A DNA stretch of 64,000 nucleotides from an uncultured Bacteroidia bacterium (lineage in GTDB: Bacteria; Bacteroidota; Bacteroidia; Bacteroidales; F082). The DNA lies in assembly GCA_913009755.1 (NCBI GenBank), contig CAJVWU010000006.1, forward strand, positions 1 through 64,000, read 5' to 3'. How positions within the stretch are numbered: the stretch's first letter is position 1; each line of letters begins with the position of its first letter. The position numbers were made by a program, and so were the translations under genes. The notes below the pieces were generated by a model. It worked only from the letters and a program-made list of their open reading frames with translations. It did not search any database and had not been told where the DNA came from. This document shows, piece by piece, positions 6,851 to 14,437 of the stretch.

Positions 6851-9676
6851 ATGATAAAAAGCATTGGCTTTGTAATATTACTATTACTTCTGACCATCCG
6901 GGCAGGGGCCCAGGTGGCCTGGCTGGAGCCGCCCAATCCGCCGGTAGATGACACGGTCACACTTTTTTACGATGCTAACAAAGGCAACAAAGAACTTGCC
7001 GGATGGAAAGGAGATGTTTACCTGCGTACCGGAGTCATCACCAACAAAAGCATTGACGGGGACGACTGGAAACATGTTATCGGCAACTGGGGAAAGGATG
7101 ATAAAAGAGTTAAAATGACTGCCCGCGGCAACGGAATTTTCAGTTTCACCTTTGTCATCAAAAATTTTTACGGCTTGCGGGATGATGAAACGGCACAACA
7201 ACTGGCTTTTGTGTTCCGTAACCGGGACGGTTCCAAAGTGGGAAAAACCCGGGATAATGAAAATATCTTAGTTCCGGTAAACGGATTTGTGCCACCGGTT
7301 AAAAAAGCCCCGCGATATCTTTTAAAAACCCGGAAATACCTTTCTCATAAAGAAAATGGCAGCCGGTTAAACGTACTTACCGACCACGGGCTGGTGAGGA
7401 TCATACCTTTCACCCCCACTATTGTTGAGGTAAAAAACTTTCAGGGAAACAAACCCGTTCATGACTCTTCCAGTGCGGTTATCCTCCAGCCGGTCATTGT
7501 CAAAACACATCTAAAAGAAACTGCCGAATGGCTGAAACTGTCCACCGATAGTCTGGAAGTCCTTTTGCACAAAAATCCCTTTTTCATTGCCTATCGCTAT
7601 CACGGGGACACTATCCTGAAAGAAAAAAACGGCTTCTTCCGGCGAACGGACAATGATGGCTTGCAATTTGAGATCGGGAAACAGGAAAAACTATACGGGC
7701 TGGGGGAACGTGCTATTGATTTCAGTTTGAACGGCAATCGTTACAACCTTTACAACCGGCCCAAATACGGCTACGGATTGCCGGCAAAAAACCTGAACTA
7801 TTCAATTCCCCTGCTGGTTTCATCCAAACACTACCTGCTTTTTTTCGACAACCCGGAAAAAGGCTATGCCGACCTGGGTGAAACAAATAAAAACATTCTC
7901 GAATGGGGTGCCATTGGCGGTTTGATGAAATACTTTTTCATTGCCGCTCCCGGCTTTTACAATTTATCGCAACAATGGGCACTGCTCACCGGCAGGCAGC
8001 CACTACCGCCCCGTTGGGCATTGGGTAATCTGCAATCGAGAATGGCATATCGAACACAAAAAGAAACTGATTCCATCGTACATTTAATGCAGGCAAAAGA
8101 TTTTCCGGTTGATGCGGTCATAATTGATTTTTATTGGTTTGGCGACAGCATCAAGGGAACCATGGGCCGTTTGAAATGGTATAAACCCAACTGGCCCGAC
8201 CCGAAAGGAATGATCAGCAACTTCAGAAAAAAAGGGGTAAAAACCATCCTGATCACCGAACCGTACATTATTGATTCACTGAAAAATTTTAAGATCGCCG
8301 ACAGCCTGCACATTCTGGCCACCGATTCAACAGGTAAAACATATATTGACAAAGGTTTTTATTTCGGTTATGCCGGATTGATTGACATTTTTAAACCTGC
8401 AGCACAGCAATGGTTCTGGCAGCAATATGTGAAACAGATCAAGATCGGGGTTGCCGGCTGGTGGGGCGACCTGGGAGAACCCGAAAACCATCCATCGGAC
8501 ATGTTTCATGTTAATGGCAGTGCCGATGAGGTACACAATATTTACGCCCAATACTGGCATAAAATGTTGTTTGACAATTACAGGAAATATTATCCGTCTG
8601 TCCGCTTATTAAACCTGAACCGCACCGGATTTGCCGGATCACAGCGTTATTCCATTTACCCGTGGACAGGCGATGTGTCCAGAAGCTGGGATGGCTTGCA
8701 GGCTCAGTTACCACTGATGCTCCACATGAGCATGAGCGGGCTTCCTTTTATCCATTCCGATGCAGGTGGATTTGCCCAGGGCACCAAAGATGATGAACTT
8801 TACACCCGCTGGCTGCAGATGTCGTGCTTCTCCCCAATCCTGCGGCCACACGGATCGGGTATCCCTTCCGAACCGGTTTATTTTAGCAGGAAAACGCAGG
8901 ATATCGTGCGGCATTTCATGAAATTGCGCTACAGTCTGTTACCTTATATTTACACCACGGCCTCGCAGGCCAATGTCATGGGTTATCCCATCGTCAGGCC
9001 GCTGTTTTATGATTTTCAAGATGATACGGCAACTTACAACATTTCCGGGGAATATATGTTTGGGCCTGTGATACTGGTACACCCGATAATCAATCAGGGA
9101 GCAAAAGAAGTGGAAGTTTACCTTCCCGGAAACCGGTGGTACAGCTTTTGGAATGACGAACCTTTTGAAGGAGGCCAATGGCTGAAAATGAAAACCGAAT
9201 TGGAAACCATTCCCCTGTTTGTTAAGGAAGGTTCTTTTATCCCCATGGTGAAACCGGTAAAAAGTACCGATTATTATTCATCAAAAGAATTGACCGTTAG
9301 ATATTATCCGGGCAGCACAGGCGACACCTCCCGTTACACCATGTTTGAAGATGACGGAAAAACATTCGGTACCATTAAAAAAGGTGAGTTTGAACTGTTG
9401 CATTTCACCGGGATAAAAACAAGCCCCCATGAATTCCAACTCACAATGCAAAGAAACGGACAGGATTATGAGGGCAGGCCGGAAACACGGAAAATGAAAG
9501 TTGCGGTAATTGGCTTAATTGCAGAAGCAGAATACAAAGTACACCTAAACGGTAAAAAAATAAAACCGCTAAAAGCACCCGGAACAACAGGATTTTATTT
9601 CGATAAAAACGGTAGATTTGTAATTGTATTCGAATGGGATGGCCGGATGACTGAAATTATTATCCGGAAAAAATAA
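6851..9676 (+). CDS. GH31 alpha-glucosidase with an N-terminal glucan-locus module
   Basis: A 941-residue secreted enzyme predicted to release glucose from alpha-gluco-oligosaccharides. The signal peptide ends at residue ~20 (RAGA/Q). Residues ~22-145 form a beta module (ELAGWKGDVYLRTGVIT, KHVIGNWG, LAFVFRN) also present at the N-terminus of the amylase at 14438. The GH31 barrel follows: YGLGER at ~282, nucleophile D540 in GWWGDLGEP, acid/base D608 in WTGDVSRSWDGL, then SGLPFIHSDAGGF. A DUF5110-like C-terminal beta domain ends the protein. No T9SS tail or lipobox is seen, so the likely location is periplasmic. ATG 6851 is preferred because the 28 codons ahead of it are repeat sequence. Confidence 0.9.
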   Translation: MIKSIGFVILLLLLTIRAGAQVAWLEPPNPPVDDTVTLFYDANKGNKELAGWKGDVYLRTGVITNKSIDGDDWKHVIGNWGKDDKRVKMTARGNGIFSFTFVIKNFYGLRDDETAQQLAFVFRNRDGSKVGKTRDNENILVPVNGFVPPVKKAPRYLLKTRKYLSHKENGSRLNVLTDHGLVRIIPFTPTIVEVKNFQGNKPVHDSSSAVILQPVIVKTHLKETAEWLKLSTDSLEVLLHKNPFFIAYRYHGDTILKEKNGFFRRTDNDGLQFEIGKQEKLYGLGERAIDFSLNGNRYNLYNRPKYGYGLPAKNLNYSIPLLVSSKHYLLFFDNPEKGYADLGETNKNILEWGAIGGLMKYFFIAAPGFYNLSQQWALLTGRQPLPPRWALGNLQSRMAYRTQKETDSIVHLMQAKDFPVDAVIIDFYWFGDSIKGTMGRLKWYKPNWPDPKGMISNFRKKGVKTILITEPYIIDSLKNFKIADSLHILATDSTGKTYIDKGFYFGYAGLIDIFKPAAQQWFWQQYVKQIKIGVAGWWGDLGEPENHPSDMFHVNGSADEVHNIYAQYWHKMLFDNYRKYYPSVRLLNLNRTGFAGSQRYSIYPWTGDVSRSWDGLQAQLPLMLHMSMSGLPFIHSDAGGFAQGTKDDELYTRWLQMSCFSPILRPHGSGIPSEPVYFSRKTQDIVRHFMKLRYSLLPYIYTTASQANVMGYPIVRPLFYDFQDDTATYNISGEYMFGPVILVHPIINQGAKEVEVYLPGNRWYSFWNDEPFEGGQWLKMKTELETIPLFVKEGSFIPMVKPVKSTDYYSSKELTVRYYPGSTGDTSRYTMFEDDGKTFGTIKKGEFELLHFTGIKTSPHEFQLTMQRNGQDYEGRPETRKMKVAVIGLIAEAEYKVHLNGKKIKPLKAPGTTGFYFDKNGRFVIVFEWDGRMTEIIIRKK

Positions 9677-9706
9677 ATTATGTCAAAACAGAAAAACATA
9701 TTCATC

Positions 9707-11101
9707 ATGAAACAACGCATAAAAATCCTATTTTCGCTGGCTCTGTCGATACTGCTGATATCCGCCGGCCTGACCTCCTGCAACCAGACATCAGCAAAAA
9801 AAGAAAAACAAGAAAAAAGTAAATTACAGATGAAGCACGCAGACTGGAGCCGCAATGCCAACATTTATGAAGTAAACATCAGGCAATATACGCCGGAAGG
9901 AACCATCAATGCCTTCCGCAAACATCTGCCCCGCCTGAAAGATATGGGGGTTGACATTCTCTGGCTGATGCCGGTTCAGCCCATTGGCAAAAAAAACAGG
10001 AAAGGAACGTTAGGAAGTTATTATTCGGTGAGGGACTACAAAGCCGTAAACCCTGAGTTCGGCACCATGGACGACCTGAAAGCCCTGGTCAGCGAAGCCC
10101 ACGGGATGGGGATGCACGTTATCCTCGACTGGGTGGCCAACCACTCATCATGGGACAATGTATGGACCAAAGAACACCCGGATTTTTACGAAAAAAATGA
10201 AGACGGCAGTTTCCATTCGCCCTACGACTGGACGGATGTAATTGAATTTAATTACGACAATCCGGCCATGCGCGACAGCATGATCCGTGCGCTGGAGTTT
10301 TGGGTAAAAAAAGCCGATGTTGATGGTTACCGTTGTGATGTGGCCGGCATGGTCCCCACCGATTTCTGGAATGATGTCCGTACACGTCTCGAAAAGATCA
10401 AGCCGGTTTTCATGCTGGCCGAAGATGAAGACAACGTGGAGCTGGTTGAATATGCATTCGACATGAACTACACCTGGAAAATGATGCACCTGATGAACGA
10501 CATTGTCAAAGGAAAGAAAAAAGCCTCCAAAATTTGGGGTAACCTGGCCTGGAGCAAACACACTTTCCCATCCTATGTTTACCGGATGTATTTTACTTCC
10601 AATCACGATGAAAATTCATGGAATGGAACCACCAAAGAACGCCTCGGTGACGGCACACAAGCCTTTGCCGTTTTGACCTATCTGGTTCCGGGGATGCCAC
10701 TGATATATAGCGGACAGGAGGCAGCCAATGCAAAACGCCTGCGTTTCTTTGAAAAAGATACCATTGACTGGAGTAATGTGGCGCTGGGTGGTTTTTATAA
10801 AACGTTAAATGAGTTGAAGAAAAACAACAAAGCCCTCTGGAATGGAACTGCAGGCGGGGATATCATCAGGATCGGCAGAGACCAGAATAAAAATGTCTTT
10901 GCCTGCGAACGAAAAAAAGATGACAACAGGATTCTGGCAATTATTAATTTAAGCGCAAAAGAACAAAAATTCACTATTGACAGCGACATGTTTGTTGGTG
11001 ATTTTACCGATGTGTTCCGTGATGAAAAAGTTACTATTGATGTGGGCCATCAATTCGACTTGGAACCGTGGCAATACATTGTGCTGAAAAACCTGGATTG
11101 A
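9707..11101 (+). CDS. GH13 alpha-amylase family lipoprotein
   Basis: A 464-residue lipoprotein. The signal ends in the lipobox LTSC (C25) and is followed by a Lys-rich linker. The GH13 core starts at ~48 (RNANIYEVNIRQYTPEGT). It has DWVANH (141-146), GYRCDVAGMVP with nucleophile D211, FMLAED with acid/base E239 and TSNHDENSW (H300/D301), so the active site is complete. It probably acts on maltodextrins at the outer membrane or in the periplasm. The surface orientation cannot be fixed because the residues behind the Cys are NQTSAKKEK, not a clear surface-export signal. An upstream ATG at 9680, 3 bp after the GH31 stop, would add nine residues. It closes the SusA-GH31-GH13 operon. Confidence 0.88.
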   Translation: MKQRIKILFSLALSILLISAGLTSCNQTSAKKEKQEKSKLQMKHADWSRNANIYEVNIRQYTPEGTINAFRKHLPRLKDMGVDILWLMPVQPIGKKNRKGTLGSYYSVRDYKAVNPEFGTMDDLKALVSEAHGMGMHVILDWVANHSSWDNVWTKEHPDFYEKNEDGSFHSPYDWTDVIEFNYDNPAMRDSMIRALEFWVKKADVDGYRCDVAGMVPTDFWNDVRTRLEKIKPVFMLAEDEDNVELVEYAFDMNYTWKMMHLMNDIVKGKKKASKIWGNLAWSKHTFPSYVYRMYFTSNHDENSWNGTTKERLGDGTQAFAVLTYLVPGMPLIYSGQEAANAKRLRFFEKDTIDWSNVALGGFYKTLNELKKNNKALWNGTAGGDIIRIGRDQNKNVFACERKKDDNRILAIINLSAKEQKFTIDSDMFVGDFTDVFRDEKVTIDVGHQFDLEPWQYIVLKNLD

Positions 11102-11255
11102 TTTCCCATCCGGAATTGCATATACCAATTGTCATCAGTACTTCTTATAATTTCAAGTGACCTATTTCGCTTGGGTGTTCCCATGATGAAAACAGGAAAA
11201 GTTTGTTTTTCCCTTTTCCGGCGTGCAACCATTTTAATATAACTTTATGTCATAA

Positions 11256-11654
11256 ATATATACGGGCTTAAAGTTCGCGCCGTTTTACCGTTTTTATACA
11301 TACAGAAACAACCGGAACGGGGGTTTTTTACAAGTAAAATTCATTAGTGGTTATTTTGAACTTGAAAATATCAACTACTCTTATGAAGACAATGGTTTCA
11401 GTATCTCCGACAAATTTCACACTTATGGCTTTGGCCTTGCCTGGGGATGGGCATGGTATCCGTTTAAAACCATGGCCATGAACCTTAGTTTCGGCTTTCA
11501 ATACTTCCCCATGAGTACTCCCCATTCAATAACCAGAAACGGTATAAAATATACCATAGGGGATCCCTTTCTACTTGTTTATATCAATCCCTGGTATTGG
11601 GGCGGGCCGGGCAGTGCGATAGAAATTAAATTAACATTGGGCGGGATTTTTTAA
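11256..11654 (+). pseudogene. Outer-membrane beta-barrel protein, 5'-truncated remnant
   Basis: A frame without a start codon, open from 11256 to TAA 11652-11654. It has the alternating aromatic pattern of a small beta-barrel: LKFAPFYRFYTYRNN, FGLAWGWAWYPF, NLSFGFQYFP and a C-terminal EIKLTLGGIF ending in Phe. The in-frame stop at 11253 and lack of an ATG show that the N-terminal half and signal peptide are gone. The rest of the 11102-11785 gap holds only the LacI promoter. Confidence 0.55.
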
Positions 11655-11745
11655 CCGGTATTCAGTGATAGAATCAGTAAAAATCCACTCTCTAAGAAGG
11701 TGGTTTTCCAATTGAAATAAATCTCAATCGTTTGCTTAAAACCAT

Positions 11746-11753
11746 TAACTTTG
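11746..11753 (+). promoter_or_regulatory. -7 promoter element (TAACTTTG) for the LacI gene
   Basis: An exact TAnnTTTG match 32 bp before the ATG at 11786. No convincing -33 box at canonical spacing was seen. Confidence 0.55.
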
Positions 11754-11785
11754 TCTGACGGGAATTGCTTTCCGAAGAAAAATAT

Positions 11786-12793
11786 ATGAAACGACAAGTC
11801 ACCATAAAAGACATTGCCCAAAAACTGGGAATTTCCATCTCCACCGTGTCGAGGGCTTTGAAGAATCATCCCGACATCAGCCTGAAAACACGCCAGGCCG
11901 TTCAGGAACTGGCCAAACTGCTTGGCTATAAACCCAACCTGATCGCACTGAAACTAAAAAATAGCCGCACGAACACCATTGGCGTTATCATACCCGAAGT
12001 TGAACATTATTTTTTTTCCACCATTCTCAACGGTATTGAAGAGGTGGCCTATAAAGGAAATTACAGCGTCATGGTTTTTCAGTCCAACGAATCTTATATG
12101 CGTGAAGTGCTGAATACCCAAACTCTGCTGGCCAACCGTGTGGACGGCATTCTTGCTTCCTTTTCAAAACATACGCACGATTATTCACATTTCAACCAAC
12201 TTACCGAAAATGAAATCCCGCTGGTACTGTTCGACCGTTCCGTTGAAGACCTTCACGCCGACTGTGTAATTGTTGACGACTATTCAGGTGCTTATTCAGC
12301 CGTAAAACATTTGTTATCAAGGGGCTGCCAAAAAATTGCCTTTTATTCGGCACCCCAACATTTACAAATTGGCAAAGACAGGCTCCGGGGATATAAAACT
12401 GCAATTGAAGATCATGGCATTCATTATGACCCCAATCTTGTTTATGCGTGTGATACTTTTAATGAAGCCATTAAAATCTCAGAAAGCATCTTTAAAAAAC
12501 AAGACCGTCCGGATGCCGTTTTTGCCGTTAATGACCTGACTGCCATAGGTGCAATGAAGATGGCAAAAAAACTGAGGCTGAAAATTCCGAAGGACATAAA
12601 GTTTGTCGGGTTTGAAAACAGCCGCAGTTCCCGGATTTGCGAACCCGAGCTGACCACCGTTGACCAGTTTGGTTTTGAACTGGGTAAAAAAGCCACGGAA
12701 CTATTGCTGAAACGGATTAATCAGCAAACATACAATTACCAAACGGAAAAACAAATTATAAAAACCAACCTCATCATCCGCGAATCCACCTGA
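11786..12793 (+). CDS. LacI-family transcriptional regulator
   Basis: A 335-residue repressor/activator. The N-terminal helix-turn-helix is VTIKDIAQKLGISISTVSRA, with the hinge helix near KLLGYKPN. A periplasmic-binding-protein-like sugar domain follows (NTIGVIIPEVEHYFFSTILN, VDGILASFSK, IPLVLFDRSV, AVNDLTAIGAMKMAKKLRLK). ATG 11786 is preferred to an upstream TTG. Its position between the operon at 4.9-11.1 kb and the T9SS glucan proteins at 13.3-17.3 kb suggests that it controls these genes in response to maltose, glucose or a related sugar. That is inference from context; no operator was identified. Confidence 0.9.
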   Translation: MKRQVTIKDIAQKLGISISTVSRALKNHPDISLKTRQAVQELAKLLGYKPNLIALKLKNSRTNTIGVIIPEVEHYFFSTILNGIEEVAYKGNYSVMVFQSNESYMREVLNTQTLLANRVDGILASFSKHTHDYSHFNQLTENEIPLVLFDRSVEDLHADCVIVDDYSGAYSAVKHLLSRGCQKIAFYSAPQHLQIGKDRLRGYKTAIEDHGIHYDPNLVYACDTFNEAIKISESIFKKQDRPDAVFAVNDLTAIGAMKMAKKLRLKIPKDIKFVGFENSRSSRICEPELTTVDQFGFELGKKATELLLKRINQQTYNYQTEKQIIKTNLIIREST

Positions 12794-12952
12794 GTAAACA
12801 CGAAAACAAACCTACATCCGGGGAAGGATTCTTTGTCATATTTTTTTTGACATCATTTTCTTTTAAAAACCGATTTTACCGCAAACGATTGAAATATTTA
12901 TCATTCACAAATTACAGGCATTAACAATCTATTGATGGAGGTTTACGCAATA

Positions 12953-13105
12953 AAGATTGATATTTCCGCTATTTCCGGGAAGAGGGTTTAATCCTTTGCT
13001 GTAGAAATCAACAGGATTTCAATAAACACTTCTGGCCTGAACAGCGGTGTTTACATCATTAGCTTTTAACCGAAAACGGGATTAAAACAAGCAAATTTGT
13101 TATGA
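12953..13105 (+). pseudogene. Decayed T9SS C-terminal sorting domain
   Basis: One frame reads KIDISAISGKRV, stop, SFAVEINRISINTSGLNSGV, YIISF, stop, PKTGLKQANLL, stop. This is a recognisable type A sorting tail (compare IEIFDISGRVVKSVEV, LSDLQSGVYIISLHN, TAKFIKN in the gene at 13268) with two in-frame stops. The passenger protein that once preceded it is gone. The rest of the gap from 12794 to 13267 holds a promoter only. Confidence 0.65.
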
Positions 13106-13219
13106 ATTAACCGTTTATTTTTACTATTATTTTGGTGGACCTGTCCCTGACAAGTTGAGGTTTGTATTAAAAATCGTTAAAATAATTGCTTTATTTTAAT
13201 CAATGTTAATACGTTTTTT

Positions 13220-13227
13220 TACCTTTG
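13220..13227 (+). promoter_or_regulatory. -7 promoter element (TACCTTTG) for the glucan-binding protein
   Basis: An exact TAnnTTTG match 40 bp before the ATG at 13268, giving an AT-rich leader of roughly 35 nt. Confidence 0.6.
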
Positions 13228-13267
13228 ACCATAAATAACCATAAATTAATATTAAAATTATTACGTT

Positions 13268-14242
13268 ATGAGAAAAACTACTTTTAAATTCAGTGCATTA
13301 TTAATGTTTCTGTTATTAGGAACATTTATAATGGGACAGACAAAATTCACGGTCACATTTAATGTTGACATGTCCAATGCCAATCCTTTTGATCCGGCAA
13401 CAGATGATGTGTATATCTCCGGATCTTTTGCCGGGTGGACAGAACCCGGTAAAGATTCAACTTTCAAAATGGAACCTTCTTCAGAGGGAAACCCTATGAT
13501 TTACACCATTACTTTAAAAGCTGACTCGGGCTTGATTATGTATAAGTATTTCCGGGTAATTGATGACAGCGCAAGTTGGAATAATGGTGAATGGAATGGA
13601 GATCCCAACCGTATTACAATTCTCATTGCCGACAGCCTGACATTTGACAACGTATGGGCAAACAAACCCTATTTTGTTACCTTTAATGTAGATATGTCCA
13701 AAGCAAATCCATTTAATCCGTCAACGGACGATATCTATATTGCCGGTAGCATGGCAGGATGGCAGGAACCAGGTTCCATTCCGGAACTGAAACTGACACC
13801 TTCAGCAGGAGACACTACCCTATATACGATTACTCTCTTGATGTACAAAGGAGATTACAATTATAAATATTTCCGGGTAATTAATGACAGTGCAAGCTGG
13901 AATAATGGTGAATGGAATGGAGATCCCAACCGTGTAGTAACTGTTGATACTACAATGACCGTCACGAATCTTTGGGGTGATATATATTTCGGGATTTTTA
14001 ACAGAAAAGCCGAATTCACTTATGACATGTATCCAAATCCGGTTACAAACAAGTTAACAGTCAGTGGCGTTAATGACGTGAACAGAATTGAAATATTTGA
14101 TATTAGCGGAAGAGTCGTTAAATCTGTTGAGGTGGCTTCTGAAAAAGTATCTATGAATCTCAGTGATCTTCAAAGTGGGGTTTATATTATCAGTCTCCAC
14201 AACGCTAAGGGCATACAAACTGCTAAATTCATTAAGAATTAA
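13268..14242 (+). CDS. T9SS-secreted protein with two tandem glucan-binding-like modules
   Basis: A 324-residue secreted protein without a catalytic domain. A signal peptide (to ~23, ending MGQ) is followed by two homologous beta modules at ~26-125 and ~134-230. Each starts VTFNVDMSxANPFxPxTDDxY then I(S/A)GSxAGW and ends YKYFRVIxDSASWNNGEWNG. They resemble the starch-binding modules of SusE/SusF or CBM20/CBM48-like folds, with Trp residues placed for carbohydrate stacking. Residues ~250-324 are a T9SS type A tail (MYPNPVTNKLTVSGV, LQSGVYIISLHN, TAKFIKN). The protein probably binds alpha-glucan at the surface and presents it to the amylase encoded next. It has its own promoter and a strong terminator. 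Confidence 0.8.
   Translation: MRKTTFKFSALLMFLLLGTFIMGQTKFTVTFNVDMSNANPFDPATDDVYISGSFAGWTEPGKDSTFKMEPSSEGNPMIYTITLKADSGLIMYKYFRVIDDSASWNNGEWNGDPNRITILIADSLTFDNVWANKPYFVTFNVDMSKANPFNPSTDDIYIAGSMAGWQEPGSIPELKLTPSAGDTTLYTITLLMYKGDYNYKYFRVINDSASWNNGEWNGDPNRVVTVDTTMTVTNLWGDIYFGIFNRKAEFTYDMYPNPVTNKLTVSGVNDVNRIEIFDISGRVVKSVEVASEKVSMNLSDLQSGVYIISLHNAKGIQTAKFIKN
13541..13612 (+). repeat. 72-bp internal direct repeat, copy 1
   Basis: The end of the first binding module. It matches 13862-13933 at 68 of 72 positions by direct comparison, much more than needed for protein similarity alone. This suggests recent duplication or ongoing gene conversion between the two modules. Confidence 0.85.
13862..13933 (+). 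repeat. 72-bp internal direct repeat, copy 2
   Basis: The second copy of the repeat at 13541-13612, at the end of the second binding module. The four differences are all single-base changes. Confidence 0.85.
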
Positions 14243-14263
14243 ATTAACATATTGAAAGAAAGA

Positions 14264-14290
14264 AGGCCGGTTAACCACCGGCTTTTTTTA
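14264..14290 (+). terminator. Rho-independent terminator
   Basis: Stem GCCGGT/ACCGGC (14266-14271 with 14277-14282), a 5-nt loop, then seven T residues. It follows the glucan-binding protein gene. Confidence 0.85.
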
Positions 14291-14392
14291 TTTTATGTAA
14301 TTAATCCTTCTGATTTTTCATATAAGAAAATAACAAATCCCGGTTTTCGACAAAACAGCATTTAATTCTCTTCGCCACCCGTCTTTTTCCGT

Positions 14393-14400
14393 TACTTTTG
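14393..14400 (+). promoter_or_regulatory. -7 promoter element (TACTTTTG) for the large amylase
   Basis: An exact TAnnTTTG match 37 bp before the ATG at 14438. Confidence 0.6.
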
Positions 14401-14437
14401 CATCCATACTACAATAAAAACTTAAACAGAAAATATT

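Noticed and set aside
10148-10606. 152-codon minus-strand frame inside the lipoprotein GH13 gene
   Set aside because: Shadow frame of a confident gene.
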